DNA of 64,000 nt from Raffaelea ambrosiae (taxonomy: Eukaryota; Ascomycota; Sordariomycetes; Ophiostomatales; Ophiostomataceae). A program made the translations under genes and the position numbers. Numbering within the stretch: the first letter of the stretch is position 1; the number at the start of each line of letters is the position of its first letter. The DNA lies in the NCBI GenBank assembly GCA_002778195.1, contig PCDI01000008.1, forward strand, positions 62,001 to 126,000. The letters are read 5' to 3'. The notes under the pieces are model-generated. The model had not been told where the DNA came from. It saw only the letters and a program-made list of their open reading frames with translations, and searched no databases. Positions 54,134 through 64,000 of this stretch are shown piece after piece.

Positions 54134-57100
54134 CTACTTCTCACCGGCCTCGACCGTGGCCACCAGCTCCTCCCCTTCGCCGGTGGCCTGCAGCATGTCC
54201 CAGAAGACACCCTTTTTCTGGGCAACAAGGGCCGCGGGCGAGCCCATCTCGACGACACGGCCACGGGCCAGGACGAGCACGCGGTCGTAGTCGAGGACGG
54301 TGCGCAGACGGTGGGCAATGGTGAGGACGGTGGCGTCCTGGAAGCCCGTGCGGATGAGCTGCTGCATGCGCTGGTCGGTGGCGTGGTCGACGGCGGCGGT
54401 GGCCTCGTCGAGGATGACGACGCGGGCGCGGGGGCGGCGGGCCAGGGCGCGGGCGAGGCCGAGCAGCTGGCGCTGGCCGCTGCTGAGGTTGGTGCCGCCA
54501 GCCGCGACAGGGGTGGAGGGGGAGAGGCAGGACGAAGGAGACGGTCTCGCGGCGGGCGCCTCGAGCGAGGAGGACCCGGACGACGAAAAGGTGGCATCGA
54601 GGATGGCCTGCAGCGCGGCGTCGTCGAGGCGGCCGGCGGGGTCGACGTTTGTGCGCACGTCGCCGGCAAAGAGCATGGTGTCCTGGGGGATGAGGCAGAC
54701 GGCGTGGCGCAGACGGTCGCGCGGGACGCGGGCAATGTCGACGCCGTCGAGGCGGATCTGGCCGCCGGGGGCCAGCACGGTGGAGGCGCGCAGCAGGGTG
54801 CGGGCCAGGGTGCTCTTGCCGCTGCCGGTGCGGCCGACGACGGCAATGCGCTCGCCGGGGCGGACCACGAGGTTGATGTCGTGCAGGACGGCCGGTCCGG
54901 GGGTGTGGTGGGCGCTGTCGCGGTCGCTGTCGCTGTCGCTGTCGCTGTCGCCGGCGTCTGCATCCGGGCTGTCGTAGTGGACCGAGACGTGGCGGAGGGT
55001 CAGCTGGCCGGTAGTGGGCCACGACGGGGCGGGCGGCGGCTGCGAGACCGCATACCGCTGGACATCCGCGGGGGCCTCTTCGGGGGCGACGGTGTCGGCG
55101 TAGTCGGCGATGCGCTGGAAGGAGTTGAGCTCGACCTCGAGCTCGTTGAGGTTGCGGACGAGGGCGAGGATGGTCTGGCTGAGGCCGATGGCGTTGGTCA
55201 GGGAAAAGCCGACGAGGCCGGCGGAGGCGCTGCGCGTGCCGTAGGCAATCGCGCCGGCGCTGGCGGCGATGGTGGCGGCGCACAGGTCGGAGCGCACGCT
55301 GACCCAGCGGTTGCAGTTGTACTGGGCCTCGGCGGCGCGCATGTAGGCGGCCATGCGGGCGGCCAGCCGGCGCTGGAAGACGGCCTCGAGGGCCGGGCCG
55401 CGGCCGCGGATGACGGGCAGGCCGGCGGCGGCGTCGTGCAGGTGCGACAGCACGGGCGCCCAGCGGACGGCCACCAGGCGCTTGACGCCAATCTCGGCGC
55501 GCGAGTACATCTCGCCCGTGGCCAGGCCGCAGCTGCAGCAGACGGCGGCGGGCAGGGCAAAGACGGGCAGGATGCTGGCGATGCTGGCCAGGCGCAGCAG
55601 GAAGCGCAGGCCGTTGTCGAGCGTCATGCGCACCCAGTCGACCAGCTTGGCGTCCAGCGACTGCGTGTCCAGCCCAAACCGCGTCAGGATCTGGCCCACC
55701 GGCGTGCGGTCGAACCAGGCCACCGGCGCCGCCAGCACCGCCGCCACCAGCCGCGCGTGCATCGTCTGCGCCGCCCGCCAGCCGCCGCGCTGGAAGTTGT
55801 AGTTGTTGAGCAGCTGCAGGCCGACAAACGCGAGCACGGTGGCGACGTGCACGAGCAGGTACATGGGGCGGCTGCGGGCTCCGGCGGGGTGGTGGGGGCC
55901 CGGGGTGTGGCTCGTCCACACGGACAGCCAGAGCGTGATGGAAAAGTACGCCAGCTGGACCAGCAGCGCGCAGGCGAGGGTCAGCAGGACCTGCGGGCGG
56001 CCGCCGAAGAGCCGGACGTACTTGGCGACGAGGGACCGCGGCACGCGGCCCGACGCGTGCTTTTCCTCGGTGTCGGGGGTCGCGGGGGGGTCCTGCTGGT
56101 GGTTCCGCTGAATTTGGTTCTCCAGGCGATGGTCCTCGTGATGGTCCGCCTGCTGGAGGCTCTCGTCCTGTCGCGGGACGCGCTCGTTTTGTGCTGGCAT
56201 GCCCGGGGCCTCCCGGCCCCCCTGGGACCGACGCCCCTCCCTCGTCCCGCGCACCCGCCCCCCCTCCAGATGCACCACAAAGTCGGCGTCGTCTATGGCC
56301 GCCTGCAGATGCGTCACGAGAATGACGGTGCGTCCGGCCAGCAGCCACGACTGCGCGCCCCCGGACGACGCAAAGCACCGCTCCCACACCCGCGCCGTCG
56401 TGTGCGCGTCCAGCGCCGAGAACACGTCGTCCAGCAGCAGCGTCGAGGCCGCGGTGCTGTACAGCGCCCGCGCCAGCGCCACGCGCTGCTTCTGGCCGCC
56501 CGACAGCGCCGACCCCCGCTCGCCCACGGGCGTCTGGTCGCCGTGGGGCGCCAGCTGGGCCAGGTCGCCGGCGAGGTCGCAGGCGTCCAGCACGGCCTGG
56601 TAGCGGCGGGCGTCGTAGGCGCTGTAGAAGAGGATGTTTTGCTGGATGGTGGTGTTCTGCAGCCACGGCGTCTGGGGCACGTAGGCCACGTCGGCCGGAC
56701 ACGACGCCGCGCCGGCCACCAGCCGGGTCTCGCCGAGCAGCGACAGCAGCAGGGACGTCTTGCCGCTGCCGGTGGCGCCGGTGACGACGTTGAGGCCGTG
56801 TTCGCGGAAGACGAGATGGAGGGAGAGGGAGAAGGGCTGTTCCTCCTCCTCCTGGTCGAGAGCCGGGCCGAGCGCCGGGTCGGACACGGACGGTCCCGGT
56901 CCCTCGTCGACGGCCGTACCGGCGTCGTCCAGAGCGAACACGGCGTCGCGAAACGCCGGCGCCCCCTCCGGATGGCGCTGCTTGGGCACGGCGGCGTCGA
57001 GAAAGGCGTCGAGGCGCTGCAGCGACTCGCGGCCCTGGGCCACCCACTGGGCGACCTTGGCCAGCCACACGTACTGGGCGCGCAGCGTCTCGGTGATGGC

Positions 57101-59083
57101 GAGCGCGGTGAAGGCCATGGGCGCGCGCAGCGGGCGGTCGGGCGTCAGCACGACCAGGCCCACGACCATGACGAGCAGGCTGACCAGCGACAGCATGTCG
57201 CCCGTCAGGGCCACCAGCATCGAGGCCAGGTTGCGCTGCCACAGGCGCTGCTGCTCGGCGGCGCGCGCGCGCTGGAGGGCCGCGGCGGCCAGCGGCTCCC
57301 AGGCGAAGAACTTGAGCGTGCGCACGGCGTGCAGACACGCGGCCACGCGCGCCAGCCGCGCGTCCGTGGCGGCCATGACGCGCTTGTGCAGGCGCGACAC
57401 CCGGCGCGACAGCACCGCCGGCAGCGGCGTCAGCCCCAGCAGCACGGCCACGCCCAGCAGCGACGGCCAGCCGAGGATGCGGAACAGGAACGCCATGGCC
57501 AGCGCCGTCGACAGCGCGCTGGCCGTGAACGCGTAGAACATGTCGCAGCAGTTGGCAATCATGTCCGCGTCGTACGTGATGAGCGTGTCGGGGGTGCACG
57601 CGAGGGCGGCGTGGCCCCCCCCCGGGCTGCGGCCGGGCCCCCCCTGGGTCTCCGTCTTCTTCGCCGCGCCTGCCCTCCGCCCCCCGCCCATCCGCGACCC
57701 CAGCATGCACTGCAGCACCTCCTGGACCACGGTGGCGTGCCACAGCACCAGCAGGCGCGTGCTGCGGAAGATGGACTGCTGGTAGCACACGGACCGCAGC
57801 ATGGGCCCGGCAAACAGCAGCCCGATCCACACAAACGGGTGCACCACCACCGACGCCGCCGCCGGCTCGTCCAGGTACGCCAGCAGCTGGAACAGGGCCA
57901 GCGGCGCCACGTACTCGGCCGCCGCCGTCAGCGCCCCCCACACCAGGATCGTGCCGATGGTGGAGCGGAACATGCCCATGAGCGCCCAGAGGGTGCGCCG
58001 GCGTCGGGGTGTTTCGGTTTTGTTTCCTGGGCCGGCACCCTCCCCCCGCTGCCGCCCCATGCGCGCCAGCAGCGACAGCGGCTGGTCGTACGACGGCAGC
58101 GACGGCAGGTCGTCCAGCACGAGATCCCGGCGGCAGCCGCGCAGAATCACCGGCGTCAGCCACTCGTACGACACATAGTACGACAGCCACGAGCACGACT
58201 CTTCGGGGGAGAGCCGGTCTGCGGCGACACACGAGCGGTCCGTCTCCTCCGTGGCCTTGCGCTCCGAGGCGCCTCCTTCCCCCTCCGGCCGCCGTGGCCC
58301 GCGCGGTGCGGCAAAGGCCGCCAGCGGCACGCAGGCCGCGGCCGCCAGCTTGGCCACCGCGAGCCGGCCCACGCGCGTCGGGCTGCCGATGACGGCCAGC
58401 GGCAGCAGCTGCTGCACAGCCATCAGCACCGGCAGGGCCACGCCCAGAGCGTTGGTGTGGTGGTACACGCAGCCCGCGAGCGACGGTGCGCCTGCCGCTG
58501 CCAGCACGAGACGTGCGACGCACAGCAGCAACACATAGCCCAGCACGGCCGCCTCGCCCCACGACGTCGCGCTGCTGCTGTGCGTGCTGTGTGTCGCCGT
58601 GGCGGAGACGGCAAGGACCACGGAACACGAAAAGGCCGCCGCGGCAGCAATGGTCTGCGGCACGGCAAACCACAGAGACAGGGCCGACCATCCCGGGGCC
58701 GGCCGCTTTACGGGCTCCGGCTCGGTGGTCGCCAGAGCGGTCGGGGTCGTTGATGGCGACAGCGCATCTTGGGCATCTTGGTCGTCCAGCTCATCATCGG
58801 CCAGCCAGTTTCGTCTTCTCCGGGCCTGCAGGTGGCCGTATACTTGGACAGCCAGCAGGAGCACCGAGAAAAGAGCACAGGCAGCGTGGATGGGGCCCGG
58901 CCGCACCGCATTGGCCACGGCCTGCAGCCGACGATACCACAATTCTCTGTAGATACACAGTTAGTCGACCGGAAGGGTTTCTGGCGGAGGAGAATGGCGG
59001 GGCTACCTTGGAGTGAGACCGGCTCCGTCGACCGGCATTGGCCGTGCCGGCCACGGCGTCAAGGCGATCTGTGACTGTGCCAT
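54134..59083 (-). CDS. ABCC (MRP)-type ABC transporter, 1629 aa, two exons
   Basis: A short exon 1 (59083-59007, MAQSQIALTPWPARPMP...) and a 60-nt intron (GTAGCC...CGACTAACTG...CTACAG) precede exon 2 (58946-54134). The join reads GLTPRELWYRRLQAV. Order: an N-terminal membrane part (about residues 43-225), TMD1, NBD1 (Walker A GATGSGKTS with Lys755; signature LSGGQKQR near 842; LLLDDV with Asp in place of the catalytic Glu, typical for ABCC NBD1), a charged His/Gln-rich linker, TMD2 and NBD2. In NBD2 the Walker A is GRTGSGKST with Lys1403, the signature LSSGQRQL lies near 1513 and the Walker B is VILDEATAA. Members pump glutathione conjugates, drugs or metabolites at the plasma or vacuolar membrane. 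The NBD2 insert before the signature is unusually Ser-rich, and an Asp/Ser repeat (GDSDSDSDSDRDS) precedes NBD2. Substrate unknown. Confidence 0.92.
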
Positions 59084-59746
59084 TGCTGAATGGTCAAGAG
59101 AAACCGAGACATTGATAAGGAAGAATGCACAAGAAAAAAACGATAAGACTGCACCGCAAGCAGACAGGCCCGTCGTGATATGCTTTTTTTTTTGTCTTTC
59201 CCGGTTTCCTCGTATTCCCGTGACGTGCTCTCGAGAAGGAAGACGAGTAGAGTTTAGGCATGCCACTAAACTCTTAGACGAACCAGATGCCCGTTTGGGA
59301 AATGCCCTCGGACATGTGCAGAAAAGGTCCACGGCCATCGGAAATCTCCGCAGCAGCGGCACTTGTCTGGCAGACAGAAGCAGCCGACAAACAGTGGGAA
59401 TGAAATCATAGAGCCACACCTTGACATTGCTCAGAGCTGTCTCGGCCAATTACCCAATGCATTTCCTAATACAATCCAAAAATACACAACGCGGATGGCG
59501 CTAGCGTCCACCCGGAAAGCACTGGTGGCAGAAACGTTGAAACGGCACCTCTTGATAACAAGGCCGAATTAGGAAAGTCGCTCGCTTCCACCCTCCCACT
59601 TTCCACCCCCGCCGTCACATAATTAACGGCCCCCAGTCCACCAACTGCACGCCAATCGGCTGGCTGCTTGACCCAGGACCTCTCCGAATCCTGTCCGGTT
59701 CTTGTCCGCTGCTTTTGGCCACACACACCATCATCACTCACACATC
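59084..59746. promoter_or_regulatory. Divergent promoter region, ABC transporter / M20 peptidase
   Basis: 663 bp between start codons. No gene seen; a short T run lies at 59183-59191. Confidence 0.45.
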
Positions 59747-61730
59747 ATGGACCGCGCTATGGAGAAGAACGGAAAGTTGCTGGCCCTGCCGGTGGCCATG
59801 CCGGCCTCGTCCCGGACGTCGGGCACCACCACCGCCGGCCGTCGTCGCCACGCCGTTTCTGTCGGCTTTCTGGGCCTCGTGGCCCTGCTGTATCTCTCGC
59901 TGCGCACGTATCTGGTCGTCACCGGCCCGGGCGATGCCGCCGCGGGCGCGCCGGCCAAGGACTGGTGCAATCTGCTGCCGCCCGTTGCACCCGCCGACGA
60001 CGGCCTCGAGAGCAGCTTCCACCTCATGTCGTCGGCACAGCGCGCGCTGCAGGTGAAGCGGCTGTCGGCGGCCGTGCAGGTGCCGACGGAGAGCTTTGAC
60101 GACAGCGGCGACGTGGGCGTCGACCCGCGCTGGGAGATCTTTGGCGAGTTCCACGCCCTGCTGGAGAAGCATTACCCCTCGGTGTACGTTTGTCTCCCTT
60201 TCTTTTTTTTCTTCCTTTTTTTTTCTCTTTTTTCTCCCGCGGTACGCATTGCTTCGTTCTCTTGCTCACCCCCCCCCCCCCTCCCAGGTACAAACACTTT
60301 ACCGTCGAAACGGTCAACACGTACGGCCTGCTCTACACGCTGCCCGGCCGCGATGCCTCCCTGAAGCCGATCCTGTTCATGGCGCACCAGGACGTGGTCC
60401 CGGCCGACGCCAGCGCGCCGTGGACGCACCCGCCCTTCTCGGGCCACTACGACGGCACCTGGGTCTGGGGCCGCGGGTCCGGCGACTGCAAGAACGTCCT
60501 CGTCGGCCTGCTGTCCACGCTCGAGGACCTGCTGGCCCAGCCCGCCTTTGCGCCCCGCCGCACCATCGTCCTGTCCTTTGGCTTCGACGAGGAGGTCAGC
60601 GGCCAGCGCGGCGCCCACCAGCTGAGCCGCGCGCTGGAGGCGCGCTGGGGGCCGGACGCCTTTGTGCTGGTCCTCGACGAGGGCGGCATGGGCATCCAGG
60701 AGGTGGCCAGCCAGAGCGGCGTGCTTTTGGCCTCCCCGGGCGTCGGCGAAAAGGGCTACGTCGACGTGGTCCTGACCATCACCGCCCCCGGCGGCCACAG
60801 CTCGCGCCCGCCCGCCCACACCGGCATCGGCATCCTGGCCGACGTCATCCATGCGCTCGAGGCCGCGCCGTACACGCCCGTGCTCCAGCAGACCAGCCCC
60901 TTCCGCCGCGTGCTGGAGTGCCGCGCGCGCCACGTGCCGGCGGCGGTGCCGGCGTGGCTGGCCGGCGCGCTGCAGCACGACAGCGAGAGCGCCGTGGCCG
61001 AGAAGCTGGTCTCCACGGCCGGCGACGACCAGGGTGTGCTCGAAGAGGGCGAGGCGTGGCTGATGCAGACGAGCCAGGCGGCCGACGTGATCACGGGCGG
61101 CATCAAGGTGAACGCGCTGCCCGAGAAGGCCCAGGTCGTGGTCAACTACCGTGTGGCGCTGCACGAGTCGGTGGCCGTGGTCAAGGCCAAGATCCACCGC
61201 GTGCTGGCGCCGGTGGTGCGCCAGCACGAGCTGCGATTTGTGGACGAGAGCACGCCCGAGGCCGAGACACCGGCGGGCGGGGCCGCCGTGACGGAGGAGG
61301 AGGAGGACACGTCCGTCGCCACCCTCACGATGACCTCGTTCGACGACCTGCCCGTGGCCCCCCTGTCGCCGACGGACAACGGCGTGTGGGCGCAGTTTGC
61401 GGGCGTGCTGCGGTCCATCTTCGAGACGACCGACACCGGCCGCAACAAGACGGTGGTGCCGGTCGGCAGCATCATGACGGGCAACACGGACACGCGCTAC
61501 TACTGGCCGCTGAGCCGCAACATCTACCGCTTTGCGCCGTCGCGCGACGGCACGCGTCTGAACGCACACGCCATTGACGAGCGCATGGAGATGACGGCGC
61601 ATCTGGAGGGCATGCGGTTCTACTATGGTGAGTCGTTTCTGTGGTCCGCGGCGGTGGCGGTGCCTCGACGGGAGCCGTGGCTGACAAGGCAGACCTCATT
61701 CGCACCTTTGACCAGTGGGACGAAGAGTAG
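59747..61730 (+). CDS. M20 metallopeptidase, carboxypeptidase S-like, 604 aa, three exons
   Basis: Exons 59747-60183, 60288-61627 and 61693-61730; introns of 104 nt (GTACGT...C run...CCCAG) and 65 nt (GTGAGT...CTGAC...GGCAG). Joins give YPSVYKHFTVETVN and RFYYDLIRTFDQWDEE. A TM helix at about 38-58 (SVGFLGLVALLYLSLRTYLVV) gives a type II anchor, as in yeast CPS1, which is delivered to the vacuole. Di-zinc centre motifs: MAHQDVVP near 178, WGRGSGDCKN near 208 (bridging Asp), FDEEVSGQRG near 245 (catalytic Glu pair), DEGG, and the late His in NTDTRYYWPLS. The bipartite M20 layout with a dimerisation insert (VVLTITAPGGHSSRPPAHTG) is complete. It likely releases C-terminal amino acids or hydrolyses N-acyl amino acids. 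Confidence 0.92.
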
Positions 61731-61912
61731 ACGGGCAGGGCGGGCCCCGTGTCTCAACGTCTCTGTTTGCATGCGTGTACAGAGCGCGATGCAGCACGTA
61801 GGTACGCGATTCACTAGACAATGGGGAGCCTGGTCCGAGAACGGAATGCTATTGGGGATACTGCAGCGAGACCACCTCTACATAGGACTTATGGAAAGAA
61901 GCCGGGTACGCT
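61731..61912. other. Convergent 3' flank, 182 bp
   Basis: Separates the stop codons of the M20 peptidase and the MFS gene, so 3' UTRs probably overlap. Confidence 0.5.
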
Positions 61913-63915
61913 CTAGGCCGTGTCATCCATCCCCTTCTCTTCCAGGCCTGGGGCGCCCGGCTGTTCGTTGTGAAGCGTGGCCACGACCTTCTCCGTCATG
62001 TACTTTTCCGTGTTTGGTGCAAACCATGTCAAGACCACGGCCACGCCGCTAAACGCAATCGTGCTGAGATACACCGTGCGGTAGGCAGCCGCGTTGGCCT
62101 CCTTGTACGCCCGCACACCCACGCCGACGATGCTGTCCGTGGCCCCCGGGACCGCCGCCCACGCCTCGGCGGTGCCCGCGGAAATGGCGGCGAGGAAGGC
62201 CTCCACCGACGACGCCGGCAGGCCTGCCGCCACCAGAGCGGGCGGCACCTGGGCCGACACGGTCTGGGCCAAGCGGTTGGAGAGCACCGTGGTGTAGATG
62301 GCCACCAGCACGGCGCAGATGGCCGCCCGGATGGATCCCGCCAGCCCGCCGGCCACGCCAATCTCGCGCTGGTCGTGCACGCAGATGGTGGCGTTGGCCA
62401 GGCAGAGCGTCTCGTTCCAGCCGATCCAGAAGCAGCCGACCAGCAGGAGCGCAATGGCCGTGGCCTTGCTGTCGGGCGTGGTGACCGCCATGCCGGCCAG
62501 AAACGCGGCGCCCGCCAGAAAGACAAACATGCACTGGAAGCGCGTCTTGCCGATGGCCTTGGCCAGGGCACCGCCCATGACCTGGCCGCCCACGATGCCC
62601 AGGCCGACAATGTTGCTGATGCCGCCGAGATACGTCGGGTCGCCGTTGCTGTACATGACCGAAGCCTGCATGGGCCCTGCCGTGGGGGGTTAGAACGACG
62701 ATCATCTTGGGGGGGGGGGCGGGGGGGTTCAATTCCACCCGAAGACGTACAAATAATGGCAAAGGCGTAGTAGACGCCCGCACCCAGCCCGAGCAGAACG
62801 CAGGCCGACACCCACTCCACGTTGGTAAACAGGTGCATGGGGATGAGCGGCTCCTGGAGCGGCGCGTACACCTCCCAGAGCACAAACACGGCCAGAGTCG
62901 CGGCGCCCACGACAAGGGCCGAGAGGGTGGCGGCCGACGTCCAGGGGTAGACCGCGCCGCCCCAGCTGAGGCCCAGCAGAAAGACGACAAAACCGGCCGC
63001 GAACAGCACGGTGCCCACGTAGTCAAAGTGCCGGACCCAGTAGGCCTGGCTGCGGTGGACGTCGGCGGCGTGCTTCTTGTGGAAGGAGGGCGGGAAGTAG
63101 AACAGCACCCAGCACAGGAGCGCCGCCGCCTCCATCCCCAAGATCAGCCAGTACACGCCGCGCCAGCCGACCGACGCCGTCTGCACAAAGGCATAGGCGA
63201 TCGAGGGCCCCGTGCCCGAGCCCGGGAACGTAAACATGTACAGCACCGCGTTGGCCGCGTAGCGGTAGCGCATGGGCACCAGCTCGCCCATGACAAAGTG
63301 GAAGGAGAGCTGCGTGGCGCTGGCGAGGCCGAGCAGGACGTTGCCCCCGATGAGGATCGGGATCGACCGGGCCGTCGCACAGACAATGGCCCCGACCACG
63401 CCCACGACGCCGCCGCCGATGAACCAGTAGCGGCGGCCAAAAATGTCCGAGAGACGGCCCACGAGGGCGAGACCGACGGCCAGCACGGCATTGTAGACGA
63501 GCGAGATCCAGGTGTAGCGCGGGTCGGGGCCGAGGTCGTCGTTGATCTGCGTGAGAATGGGAGCCGCATAGCCCTGGGGGGTAAGGAGGGTATGGTCAGT
63601 TTTTTGCATTGGCAGAGCGTGGAGGCATGGTAAGGGTTTGACTTGTTCTCGAGAGAGTAACGTTTTTTCTGTGTGTGCGTGTGTGTGTTGCTTTTCACTC
63701 ACAAAAGAGGACACGGCACAACAGAGGCCAATGCCAACAGCCAGTGACGAGCCTAGGAAGAAACGACTGTAAAAGTATCCTTTGGGCAAGGAGTTTGCCT
63801 CTGTCTCGTAGCCAATCACATCATCAGACTGGCTGCCCTCGTCGAGGGGCGAGTCGAGGCCGGGCGATGGAGCCTGGTCGTGGTGCTCGACCTCGTGGGA
63901 AAGCTTGGTCGCCAT
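61913..63915 (-). CDS. TRI12-type major facilitator transporter, 599 aa, three exons
   Basis: Exons 63915-63703, 63573-62751 and 62676-61913; introns of 129 nt (GTGAGT...TGACCATACCC...CCCAG) and 74 nt (GTACGT, G/C-rich with long C runs, then CTAACCC...GGCAG). Joins give CCAVSSFGYAAPILTQIN and AFAIIWPMQASVMYSNG. Start: ATG 63915 has the context GCCATGG; an upstream in-frame ATG at 63951 would add 12 hydrophobic residues. About 14 TM segments are predicted, with VGRLSDIFGRRYWF (loop 2-3), GELVPMRYRYAANA and CVHDQREIGVAGGLAGSIRAA. It is distinct from the transporter at 30426. A small-molecule exporter is likely; substrate unknown. Confidence 0.9.
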
Positions 63916-64000
63916 GGCTGTGTACAGGACCAGAATCGAAAGTCCATACAACGAAACAAACCAAAAGAGAAGAGCCGGGCTTGATTGGCAGCGGTCATCT

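Noticed and set aside
54107..58753. Antisense ORFs over 1500 codons opposite the ABC transporter (both strands, several frames)
   Set aside because: They are shadows: GC-rich third positions in the real gene suppress stop codons in other frames. Their translations are Arg/Ala/Gly/His-rich without family features, whereas the minus frame 58946-54134 has all ABC motifs.
1..64000. CRISPR arrays, insertion sequences, 5S rRNA or transposon ends
   Set aside because: None seen. The organism is a eukaryote, and scanning by eye found no regularly spaced repeats, terminal inverted repeats with target duplications, or other tRNA/5S internal promoters besides the tRNA-Ala.

Overview
The window is nuclear DNA from a filamentous ascomycete, most likely a Sordariomycete; an Ophiostomatales/Sporothrix-like genome is my guess. 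Evidence: GC-rich coding sequence with long antisense ORFs, short introns (mostly 54-90 nt) with GTRNGT donors and CTRAC/CTGAC branch sites, Zn2Cys6 regulators, LaeA-like methyltransferase, TRI12-type transporters, and poly-Q/poly-G/poly-P runs. I reconstructed about 18 protein genes, most with explicit exon junctions, plus one tRNA gene, one gene broken by a nonsense codon, and two likely relics. All functions are inferred from family features visible in the translations; no database was searched.

Layout. 1-12.6 kb is gene-poor: it holds only a PHO85-type cyclin (6781-8109), preceded by a very long pyrimidine-rich leader without any ATG from 4041 to 6044. 12.6-29.5 kb holds a Zn2Cys6 regulator (+), a conserved membrane protein of unknown function (-), a 2415-residue helicase/NFX1 zinc-finger/triple AAA+ protein (-), an HNH-type gene interrupted by TAG (-), a DUF1479-like relic (-) and an NmrA-like protein (-). 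30.4-44 kb, mostly on +, holds a TRI12-type MFS pump, a LaeA-like methyltransferase, tRNA-Ala(AGC) on -, a membrane-anchored multicopper oxidase whose frame needs a 2-nt exon, a chlorohydrolase/SAH-deaminase-like amidohydrolase, a NAT (NCS2) purine-type permease and a weak gene relic. 44.3-64 kb holds a Zn2Cys6 regulator (-) divergent from an allantoate-permease-type MFS (+), a membrane-anchored CE9-type amidohydrolase (+), a small DUF7587-like gene (-), an ABCC/MRP transporter (-), an M20 peptidase (+) and a second TRI12-type MFS (-).

How the genes may work together (inference). The stretch 38.8-52.5 kb has a nitrogen-scavenging flavour: a deaminase-like hydrolase beside a NAT permease, then a regulator/permease pair and an amidohydrolase. 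The MCO, LaeA-like methyltransferase, NmrA protein, TRI12 pumps and MRP transporter are typical accessory secondary-metabolism or detoxification genes. No PKS, NRPS or terpene synthase is present, so I do not call a biosynthetic cluster.

Most notable: the 2-nt microexon in the oxidase, the ATG-free leader of the cyclin, the helicase-triple-AAA fusion, the altered NAT signature in the permease, and the nonsense-interrupted HNH gene.
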